The notes below the pieces were generated by a model, which was not told where the DNA came from, searched no databases, and saw only the letters and a list, made by a program, of their open reading frames with translations. The position numbers were made by a program, and so were the translations under genes. A stretch of DNA of 64,000 nucleotides from Chrysogorgia sp. JL179-B06 (taxonomy: Eukaryota; Cnidaria; Anthozoa; Scleralcyonacea; Chrysogorgiidae), in assembly GCA_035772405.1 (NCBI GenBank), contig JAYKKM010000439.1, positions 4,614,001-4,678,000 on the forward strand, written 5' to 3'. This document shows positions 36,401 to 48,400 of this stretch, piece after piece. Every line of letters starts with the position of its first letter. Position 1 is the stretch's first letter.

Positions 36401-39400
36401 GCCATTGGCCAGAAGGGCATATGCCACAATATCAGATGAGCGTATAAATGCTGATTGTTATAACCAGTATGGTGTATGTTTACACTATTAAAGTGAGTAA
36501 AATGTAAGCCAGGCCCAAGGTGGCATCCAGCCAGGTTGGTCCTGGTTAGTCCTATAGACTTGCAGTATAAATACAGCTATAATCTGTACTTTTTTACATC
36601 CTTACCACCAGTACTGGTACTCACTATATAGGCTAATTATCAACTATTGCAATTATTCCATTGTGGATGAGGTTGCAAAGTGACCGAGTGAAACAATGGT
36701 GATGGATAATTTAAATAAAAGTATAAAATCTGCCATTCAAAATTTGTATTAACATTAGTTATTCTGCAATATTATAATAAAGCACATAATTTATTGGTAT
36801 ATCTTACGGTATGTAAGGACTATTCAATTTCGAGAAGCTTTCGAGAAGATTTCAAAAGCTGTGTAAATATATAAATTGCAAGCCTAGGACTGGCATTGTC
36901 TAGGCCTAATACAGGACAAAGGTGTTCACACAAACACACTAAGCCATTGGCCAGACCAGCATGCCATCAGATGAGCGTATAAACACTGATTGTTATAACC
37001 AGTGTGGTGCATGTTTAGACTATTAAAGTGAGTAAAATGTAAGCCAGGCCCAAGGTGGCATCCAGCCAGGTTGGTCCTGGTTAGTCCTATAGACTTGCAG
37101 TATAAATGCAGCTATAATCTGTACTTTTTTACATCCTTACCACCGGGGGGGGGGGGTACTCACTATATAGGCTGATTATAAGTATTGCAATTATTCCATT
37201 GTGGATGAGGTTGCAAAGTGACCGAGTGAAACAATGGTGATGGATAATTTAAATAAAAGTATAAAATCTGCCATTCAAAATGTGTATTAACATTTGTTAT
37301 TCTGCAATATTATAATAAAGCACATAATTTATTGGTATATCTTATGTAAGGACTATTCAATTTCGAGCGAAAGCCCTTCAAAGAGTGATTTCGTGATGTC
37401 TGATTGGCGCTTTCTCGATATATCAACAAACCGAAATTCAAATAATCGCAAATCCTAATCCTAAAACTGACTTGGGTTGATGTTATAATAATTTTAAATT
37501 TCGGTTGCCATGACGACATACCAAAAGTGAAATGTTCCGACCACAATATATTTTGAAGTACTAACTCTAAGAACTCATTCTACATATCTAATGAAAGCTT
37601 GATTAACAGCCTCTGACATACCTACAAAAATATTTTTGTAACTGATACCTAACAGTTTGAAAAAAGCGACGACGCTTGGATTGGATTGACAAACTCCGAC
37701 TAAATATTTTAGATAATTCAGACGACGATATATTTTGAACTACTAACTCTAGAAAATCATGCTATACATCAAATAAAAGCCTGAATAACATACTCGGACA
37801 TGTTTGCAAAACTATCTTTGTAACTAATTAACAGATTTAAAAAACCGAAAACGGGTTTACCTTTAGTTTCGACGCCACGTATAAAACATTAAAACTTGAT
37901 TTACGAACTTGACATCTTCCGACGACGCTATATTGCATTTTCACAGCCTTTTCACGATCTTTTTTAACTCAAATCTTCATTCAGCGTATAACCCGACAAA
38001 ACACCTACTTTTCTTTTACGGTCAATTTAAATATTTATAATTCAAATGCAGATATTTACCATATTATCTAGTTACCAGGGCCAAATTTTCCGATGCCGCG
38101 CATGGGCCGTTGAAATAAGGAACGGCTTGGATCTCACGTGATAAGGGACTAAACGCCGGTCGATATTAGCACCCTCGCCCTCAGGCCTTCGGCCTTCGGC
38201 CGGCGCTTCGCGCCGGGCGAGGGGATAAAACATAAACAACATTTCAGTAGTGTAATAAGGCGGGTTTCAGCCCATCTCCCCCCATTTCCCCCATTTCTCG
38301 AGTACCACTTTATTTCCCCTGATTAAACCCTGATTAAATAGTCACTCCGCCATTAGGCCCCCTCATTTTCTCGAGTAACAAAACTATCAAGGAAATTAGA
38401 CGGGACTTTTCATTCTCTCGACGCCCCACCCCCTTTCCGTTTTGATTGACACCTGTCAATCAAAACTTTGGTCAACTCACTCCTCCTCACTGTCGCTATG
38501 GATTGTCTGCATCCTCTCGCTTGCAGCGACCACCGCTGACGACTTCTTATCCGAAAAGTCAGCCAGATGCGCCACGCTTGTCTTTCTTCCCCGCTCGACG
38601 TCTCCATCGACACTATCCTCAGACGATTGGCTTCCCCCAGACACAACGTAGGTATTCACCTTTGACTTTGTGTTTGTCAGAGACCTGTCTAGCCTTCTCA
38701 AGTAGTCATCCATCACCCGAGGTAAAACCTCCGGAACGTTCTCTCGAATCTCAAGCATCTCGTGCTTCTTCGATTGAATAAACTCCTGTGGGGTGAAAGG
38801 ACGCTCGTCCTGCCTAAAGGAGAGAAGCGTGTCGATGTCCAATGCGATCTTCGTGTACTTGAACGATGCGTTTTGGTGCTTCGTCGTCTTTTCAACCGTA
38901 CCTAAAAAGTTGTTGACACCAGCCAACGCCGCTACAACCAACGCCAAAACACCGTTGATATAAGTCCATATCCTATGGTAATCTTCCTGCGGTGAAGCTG
39001 AAGAGAAGATCGACGAGGCAGTCACACCCCCGAGGACAACCACTGGGATACCCAGTCTGTCGTGCCATTTCGAGTAGTACTGGGCACAAAGGGAGTGCAT
39101 GATCGAATAGGTCTTTGACATCTCCGCCCACTTTTTCAAAAGGTTGTCGTGGTACTTGTTCCATGATAGCTCAGCCATTTATTAAAACACCTATCAAACT
39201 CGTCGAGTCTGTCGTTCTTCTTTGGGATCTTTACGCCCTGTTCTCTTCCCACGTGCACGCCGTAACGTTCCAAGAGTCTTTGCAAGACAAAGTTGACGTT
39301 GAAAAATCTCTTATTTGCGTCGTTCCCGTCGCTGAATTCTCTTTCCAAAGCGCAAAAGTCACTCGTCACGTTGGAGAGGATGTGGTCGCTAATGTCGATC

Positions 39401-42400
39401 TTCTCTCTCACTTTCGCCAATAGATTGTCGAAACTCGCGAGACGATTGCCTGAGTTTGCCCAGCGAGAGTCTCTCCTGTAACTCCTAATGTTGTTCATGC
39501 CGTACGTCTCGTGGTTCAAAGGGATGTGCACGGGGTCTTCCCTCGTACGCGGTAGAACGAGTCCACACTCAACACAAACCATCGTGAAATTGTGGTACTC
39601 TTCTCGAGACTCGTGGAGACAGTCGCTCCTTTCTCCCTGGTCTGAGGTTCTTGCATCGTACTTGAGCAAAGCTTGGTCAAAGAGAGAGAATCCAGACGTG
39701 TATTTTTTCTCTAGCTTAATAGTCGTTGGTCCCAGTTCGTTCATTTTTACTACGAGACACGTCCCTTTTAAATCGGGTCGTCCTCCTTCTTTTTGTAGCC
39801 ATACACGTGTGTTCCCACTGTGAGTCCACCAGACAAAAGTCCAAGGAATGGGATCATGGGTGTAATGTAAGACATGAGTTTTCTCAGATCCTTGTTGAGG
39901 TAAGGGTCGCGTTTCAACTCTTTCTCCATCTCCTCTGGCTTCTCCACCGCGTCGAGTCCTCCCATCATCGCGGAAAACTTCGATAAAAACAAGTCACACA
40001 AGAGCTCAGTACTCTTCTCTAGTGCGTCGGCCACGTACTCTGCGTGTAACTTTAGAATGGTTTTCGCGTTAGCCTTCCTAACGTACGCTTCAGTCTTTTT
40101 AATCTCACCATCGCTTGCCAAAAGAAGGAGCTCTTCTCTCTTCTTATCCACGTCTTTCGCGACGTCCTCCACACCGTCCGCAGGGTTCGTCTTCTCCTCC
40201 GCATCGTTGTTCACCAAGTCTTCAGGGTTCATTCTTTATTGTGGTGGAGAAATAACTTTGTGTCCGTAGGGATGTCTGAGGTTAATCTCCAAACACGCGT
40301 GTTTCTTCTCCCTCAGCTCTTTTGTGATCCAAGCTACGTCCTCCTTGGAGACACCGTTCAGGTAGTCGTTAATCAGCTCCAGCATGTCTTTTCGGTTCGT
40401 GTTGTGGAAGCTCGTGATTCTCGAGATATTCTCTCGGTAGGGTTTTGCGATGCTAGTCATCTGCTGGGTTAGCACGATGGTAGATAGCCCGTAGTGGCGT
40501 CCAGAGTAACCCAGTTTCACCAGCTCGCTCGTCCTGTTTTTCACGTCTTGCCCACTCGCGCAATCGTCGAGAATGATCAGTGTGTTTGTGTCGGTGTACG
40601 TGTCAACGACATACTTCAGCATGTCGTTCACATTCTCCTGCTCCACGGGGATAGCGAGAAAGTCCTCATCGTGGTAGTACCTCCAATTGTGGTAGGTCGT
40701 GTTCCAGAGGATGGTGGGACAAAGGAGAACAATGTAGTCAAAAACTCCTTTGAGTCTCTTCTCCAACATCTCGAGAAGGTAGTAGGTCTTTCCGCAGTAG
40801 GTTGGACCTACGATCATCATATTGAATGGGGTGTTCATCTTTAGTATTGGATACTTTTGAGGTTCCCCGACGTAATGTTCAAAAGCGCGTCCGACAGCAC
40901 AAAGATGTTGCAGATCAAGTCGGTGGCGGTGGCGCGTTTCGTGATCTCCAACAGAATCCCAGACTGCGTGTTCATAATCCTTTTCCCCGACCCGTGAACC
41001 GTTTGGTCACTCGTGCTACGCAAGTCCACCACCAATGCAAACTTGTCTTTGTAGAATTTTCGATGTGTGACGCTTTGGTCGACTTGCCCAAAGAGGCGTT
41101 CGGCTTCGGAGAAGTACCGCGTCTTGGGGATCCCCTGACTGTAGACCTCGTTGGGAACACCTTCGATGGTAACTTTCACGTTGTCGATATTGGGGTAGAC
41201 AAACTCCTCCGAGTTGGTGGTCACAGCCTTTGTGAACAGCATTACCACAGCTTTCATATGCTTTCGAGGGAGGTTAATGTTCTCGTTGACCAATGTTTCC
41301 CCCTTTCCCCAAGGACTCTTTTTCAAGAGTGTAACGTGCTCGTACGGGAGCGATCGTCCAGCCATATAGTGGTTGGTAATCTCACTGGCCAGATCCATGT
41401 TGTCGATGGTCTCGTACTCTAGTTCCAAGTTCTCGAGAGAATATCCACCCACGGCACTACCAGATTGTGCGACCATAATGTCAGAAGCTTGGGGTAGAGT
41501 GATAACAAACTGTGGGTTGTTGCTCATTGCGTATGGAGCGTACAGTCCAGAGTCTCCTAGAATCTTGTCGAGGGAGATCCTCTGTTTCGTTCCAAACACA
41601 CTGAAGACGAGTGCGTCAGCTACTTTCGAGACGTCTCCACTCGAGGCTCCACTATCGTCCTTCGAGATTAGCTTTCGGAGATTCTCTCCTGCGATTCCTA
41701 CCTCGACCATTTCATCACGTTCAGTCTTGGGTTTCCAAAGGTCCTTGTAGACCTCGATGGTCGATTCGCCCACGTTGTCGTAGACGACCTCTCCGGCCAT
41801 GTTGACCGTAAGTCGGTCTTGCAAAAGTTTCGACAGGCCATTCTTAAACCAACTCTTGACGTTGGCGTTCTTAAAGTCGAACAGGATGCTCAAACTCCCT
41901 GGGACCAGACAGGAGTCTGGTTTCAGCTTTGGGATGTTGATGTAGAGAGACTCCCCTGGGTTGGCTTTGTTCGGGTTCATCGTCACGACATGTCGCGTAC
42001 GTGATCCAACGATGTCGGACAATTTTGTCTTCTTCGCATGATGGGACAGGTTCTTGTTCATTTATTATTACGAGAAAAATTTTTTAGAAGGAATAATACC
42101 CCCACGATGAATAAGTAAAGGTTCTCCCTAAACTTCTCAAGTGCGACTTTGAGCTCGCCGGCTTTCTTCGTCAGTCTGTTCATTTATTAGTGTGCCAAAG
42201 ATTTCGTAACCTTGGTGGTTACGAAAAGTCGTGGGTTTACTCTTTGCCAATGACTTTTAAGTGAACTCTAGTCTTCTTATGTCTTGTCAGGTAATCGTGA
42301 CGAACCTCTCTACCACACGCGCAGACGACTCTAGTTTCACGTTTCTCTAAGATTGTCTCTCTGTTTCTCTCCATGAAGTCTTTCCAATATTTTTTCTCAT

Positions 42401-45400
42401 CATACTCTCCAGACTCGTTGTAGTATATCCCAGTTTTGTTTGTGTTGAGCTCCGGAGCTAACCTGCGTATGTACGCCCCTTCCAAAACTCTGAGTTCCAC
42501 TCTAGAGCAAGGTAGCTTTTCCATTTCAGAGATTCTCATCTCACTCCATCCGATCTCGCGAGCTTTGCGATACAATTTGATGCTTCGATTAGTCGACCTT
42601 CTCGACTCTGTCTTGTGCTTCGCGAGACGTTGTTCTACGGTTTTGAATGTAGACCCGACATAGATCTCAGAGTCGACCAAATTGTAGATCGTGTAAATCT
42701 TTCCGTTCTCAGTCATTTTTATGTCCTCTCCCTATTCCTTTGACGAAACTCATTTTCTGTTTTTCCGATACCACTCCATAGCCAGCCAGACCAGAGCGAT
42801 AACAACGACGAGCAGGTTACTCGCAAGCCAGGTCAATCCCTGAGCACCAGCTTTCAGCACGGTGTACACAAAGTTAGCGAGCCCCACTGCCCATGGTCCC
42901 AACTTTTCAATTGCGTTTTTGACCGCCTTCGCGAATGACAATGCAGCGCCAGCTCCTTTCGTGATAGCAGTTCTTGCTCCTACAATGATGGTGGTGATTA
43001 GTCCAGCCACTGTGATCCCTATTGCGGAGAGACCTAGTGCGTTCTTCTTAATCCACTCTTTAAACTTCTCAAGTCTTGTTACGTCACCTTCTTGTTTTTC
43101 ACGTGTTTCTTCGAGCTTCCTTTGCCTTAGCGTGAGGTCGCGTGCCTTTCTTAACCCGATTCTTCGTTCTAGCAACTCTACACGTCCTTTATTCGCGTTC
43201 TTGGCGAGCGCGTCTGTCTTGTCGAGCGCCTCTTGAAGGTAGTCTACTTGGATTTGTAAAGAACCTTTGTCCCCTATTCTAGAGGCGGGGTCCATAGTGT
43301 CACTAGGGTTCAAAACCCCCCTCAGTTCTCTGTTCTCTCTGCCACTTAGTCCAGATATGTCACCATGTTGTCGTCGTATCTCTACCATAGGCATGCTCTC
43401 TAGCGACGCTCTGCGACTTTTGCTTTCGTTCACCGACTTATCCACAGACCGTTTAAATTGCTCGACGGCAATGCTGGCAACTTTTGCCGTGTTGTACCTT
43501 AGTTTACCGTCTCGATTAAGATTAAGAACGACTTGCTCTTTTAGTCTCTGTCCTCTCTCTCCCCTCGGTTTATAGGTAACTTCACCGCTAGGACTCGTCG
43601 AGCAATTTAGCTTTAGTTTTACCCACTCGTCACTATAGGGGTCTATCCGTGAGGCGTCACCACGCTCTTGTACTACAAACTTATTTATGGTGCGACCAGC
43701 TGTACCAGCCTTATCCTCCTCCACGAAATCGACGTCGGGTACGTCAGTTGTCTCTCCTTTCCTATCGGTTATCGTTACGTTCCCACCTTGTCCCTCTGTA
43801 AATGTCGTACCACCGAAACTTGTCTCCGCTTCGTTTGTGTCTTGAAGACGCTGCTTATCCAACAACTTTTTTCTGAGTTCAGAAACCCTTGTGTCTTTAA
43901 TAAGCCGCTCAACGTACGTGATCTGTTCAGTGACTAGCGGTTCGTCACCACCCACAAGACTCTCGTTAAGTTCAAAAAGCTTTGTGCCGAGCTCTTCAAC
44001 GTCTAAATTGTCGTACTCTGGGTATCTCTCCTCCATCTCAAACATGTCTTCGCCTCCTTCTGCCATTTTATCTTTAGCTACAATTTTTCCACGTCGCTCT
44101 CAGGAATCCACGAGTTATGCTTCGCGTCGTATCCAGCCCACTTGACCAGGACCATCTTCTTCTTGCTTACTACTTTTCTCTTCAAAACTTTCTCCACGCG
44201 ATACGTCGCGTCCTCTGTCTTCTCGACGGAGGACATCTCTTCTTCGTAGAACTTCCCGATGACATCCTCCCCGCTCTCGTCGCTGAGAACGTAGACATTT
44301 GGATCTCCACGGACCACCTTGCTCACGAAAAAGATCTCCTCTGTGAAGTTTGCCTCGTAACCTTTGGTGAAAATACTCTTGTACTTGCTTATTCTCACCT
44401 TTTGCCCAAGTCTGAACTTTGGGAGTGGAAACTCGCCAAAGTCGTGACCAAAGAGTGTCGTCCACACCTGACTCTCGTTCTCCTTGGTCACATTCGCTGG
44501 CTTTGCGAGAGTGCTACTGTGCTTCGTGTTGTTGTAGTTCGCGATGAGATCGTCCAGGACGTCTACCCACTTGTACGTCCCCTTGCTGTAGAAATATCTC
44601 CACATGCTCGTCTTCAAAGTCCTATTGAACCTTTCCACCACAGCTGCCTTCTTGTCTGACTTTGTGGAGAAATACGTGACCCCGTGCTCCTCCAACAGTC
44701 TCTTCACACCTACATTGTAGAACTCGAGTCCGTCGTCGAACTGAGCAAGTCTAGGGTAGATCCCAAATCTCGCGTGGAACTGGCGAAGCAACTTGTCCAC
44801 GGCTTTGGTCATGTTTCTCGTGTCTTTGCGGTACACGGGGATGGCGAAAGCGTAGCGACTTAGAATCTCGACGCAGGTTAGAATCCAATAGTAACCATTA
44901 TTCTTGTCCTTGAGTTTTCCCATGTCAACAAGGTCGAGTTGGATCTGCTCGCCGAGACTCGACACCCACGTCTTTCGAAACTTATGTCGCCTCGCGACTG
45001 GCTTGTACCGTGTGTAGGTATCTTGTGTCTCCAGCCACTCCTTTACCGACTTTCTGCTCACGTTTAGTCCTTCCTCCAGCGCTTTTTGATAGAGTCTCTC
45101 CCTGCTCTGGTAACCAGTCACGGGATTGTAGTACAAGTCCCTTAGACTTTGCTCCTTTTCAACATCGCCTTGCATCATCCTTTTTATTAGAGAGAATGCT
45201 TATATCCAGCAGAATGTCTCCCACCTTGTCTGTGTCGTGAGCATTCGTCCTGGTGTAAAAAGACAGGGTGTTGTACGTACCACTTCGGATGGGGACACTT
45301 GACTCGACCGTTTGGAAATTTGTCACACTTCCACTGAGTGTCGTCTCCGATGTGATGGGTAGAACAGCGATAACACTACTCCGTTTTCCCGACGTGTCAA

Positions 45401-48400
45401 TGGTCTCATCCACGAGGGTGTCGCAGTGGATCTCCACGAACCTTAGTCCGCGGTTGATGTCTATCCTGTTTGGACTAACCACCTTTGTCGCGCCCATCGT
45501 GGTGTTTGTCGGGAAACCCAGCAGCTCCCCAAACTTGTATAGCTTTGCTGGGCGGGGGGTCTTTAGTGTGCAGGTATGGTCGTGCACGTTGTGTGTGAGA
45601 GTTATTTTGACGTCTTCATCGTCCGCAAAGCGCGTCGCAAGGTCCTCGAAAGTCCAATATCCCTCAGGAATCGTGTGCTTCACTCCGTTGAAGAGAATGT
45701 GGTCGTTGTAGTCCTTGACCACGTTCCTAAAACCCCAAAACACGCTCGCCGACTTTACGACTAGGGACGAACCCCTTGGGAGAATCAGACTCCTGTTCAA
45801 CGCGACTGTCTTTTTTCCATTCTCAAGGAACACCGATAGTTTCACCATTTATTTAGAGATACAAATAAATGACGACCCAAATAGAGTCTGAGATACGCGC
45901 GTACTATGGGAAGAACTACGACAAGATGATCAAGAACTCAAAGGTCGCGGTCCAGAAGGCAAAGTCGGATCTCTTGAAGAGGTACCCATACGCGACGATG
46001 GACAAATTCGAGTTTGACCCAGTTCAAACACAAGAAGGTGATGTCACAGGTGTAGATATATACTTTCGAAACAGTGATATAATCTCGACCGACATTACCA
46101 GCACCACGTTCAAGAACGACCAAAGTATGTGGAAGTGGCTACACAACAACGTGTCCTTCCCGAGGATTTGGAACAGTGGTGGAACGGTGCAGAAACTTAT
46201 CCACACGGAGCGAGCTGGGACTTCCGACGTGACCTACCCGCCGTACGTTCTCAACTACCCGGTCAATAACTTTCTCGTCTACGTCGACGACAAGAACCAC
46301 TTTTCGTCGAGTCTTCCCAAGATAGTGATAGACACGAAGAAGCGTTTTCAAGATGGTCCGGACGGGGACAATGTGAACACGGTGTGGACTCTTAAGAAAA
46401 GCTACTACCAAGCCATCGCCGCAATGTACATCGCCACCTACAGGTCGGGTGTCTCACTACAAAACCTAACACCAAACCCTGACGTCCCAAAGCAGATCAC
46501 AAGTCTAATGAGGTTCCACGTGTACTTCACCATGCGAAGGGTGATGTTTCGTCTTGACAAGAGTGGACCTGACATTGCTGACATTCTCAGACTGTACGTA
46601 CCAGATTGGAGAGTGTTGAGGTCTCACCTCGCTCTAAGTGGACCTTGGGTTAACGATATCAAAGATATCCAAGGTGATTACAAACGCTATTGCTCTCGAG
46701 TGAGTAACGGGATCACAGAGTTGGGTCAGGAGCTTCTTAACGAGTCGATAGAAGTATACGTGTATGCCTTACTCGGTGCGCAAGCAAAGGCAAAGCAGTC
46801 GATCGTCGGTGGTCGTGCAAGTGCTCGTGAAGTCCAACAAGTCTTTAGGAACATCGTAGAAGACGCAGTCGTCCAATACTCACCTAGCGTGTGGATTAAC
46901 CTAATGAACAAAGCTATCAAGGACACGAACGTCAAATTGGACATGGCAGTCACCCCAAACACATGGTTGATACCCCGGAGCATGGTCTTGCTGAAAACAC
47001 CCATCCCAGGGTACAACAATTTACTCAGAGAGTCGACAGAGACGAACATGGAGTTCGGGTACAACGATGGGCTCAACTTCTCAAGTCCAAAGCCTAAGGG
47101 TGTGGTGAAAACTCACTCTAGTGGTGGAGAACATCTCGAGGTATTACCTGACGTGAAGGTCAAAGCAAAGGTAGACGTGACAAAGGTCAAAGCAAAGGGC
47201 ACGACGACTCCACCCGCTCCTCCGAACACACCAACAACTCCATCGACTTCGTTGCTCCCCATTTCGTTGGAGGTGTTGGTGGGAGTGATAGTGAGCAAAT
47301 TTGTCTTGTAATAAATGAGCTTGTACCTTGGACACGACGAACCAAAGAGAGAGAGAGAGAAAGACGAACGACCCCCTTTCGAGACCGTTTTTAATGTGAA
47401 CGTTAAAAACGCAAAGGTTACCTACCATAACGCCGCTGGAGGTAGCAACAAAGTGGAGCAAATAGAAGATGGGACTTCCCGCTTCCACCAGAACACGTTC
47501 CTCAAAAGTCCCACCGTGGACGTCGGCGCTGACTCTGTGAAGAATTTGGGGAATAACAGGATGGTCTTCGACTGTCCAGCGCTTATGAACACCAATGTTT
47601 CTATATTTATGGTTTTCAAGTTGTTGGCTACCCCGTCGTCCGGTGGTTACGGGTACGTCGTTGGTAACGACAATGGGAGTCACGACAAATATATAGGTTA
47701 CAAGATAGGGTTTACCAATCGACTATCGTACGGTGGGGGATGGCCTATAAAGGAGTACAATTGCACACTACCACCCGGTCTTGTAGGGACCGACAAACAT
47801 CTTGTATCTTGTCATTGGTTGATGAAAGGTAGTCATGTGAGATGCAACGACACGGTGTTGTTTCGCTCAGCCTTCAACGCGAACCCCAAGAGTACTGGCG
47901 CTCCGTTCGGGTCGATATTCTTCAATGAACGTTTCGCGAGTACGGAAAGAACGAAAGGTACGTCAGGCGAGATCTATGGTCTGAAAGTCGTGAAAGGTTT
48001 CTTGGAGGCGGAGGATATCTCAAGGATTAACAAGAGCATGATGCTGGAGTACGACATTTCCTAAAAAAAAAGAGTCTAGAAGAAAAGGAGATGGTAGACA
48101 AGGTCAAAAAGGCGATGGCCGATGGTTGGAAAAGGTACCTGAAGGGTTTGCGGAGAAAAGCTGAGCGGCTCAAAGACGAAATTGAAAATGGCTTAAGGAG
48201 TTGCGACGAAGAGGAACAGAATGACGGAGAATACGCAGCTAACACCCGCAAAGGGTTATAACCCAAAAGAACACATGATCTTTTCTGATCCTGTTTCGGG
48301 GGAGATCCCAGACAGCAAACTTAGGTTCAAGAGAATCAACATTTCCACTCGCAATGAGGACGGGACGGAGGGTGAACTCATCATCCCCACCGAACGTCTC

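Noticed and set aside
42750..44066. Adenain-like protease
   Set aside because: No His-Asp/Glu-Cys arrangement is recognisable and the C-terminus is membrane-like.
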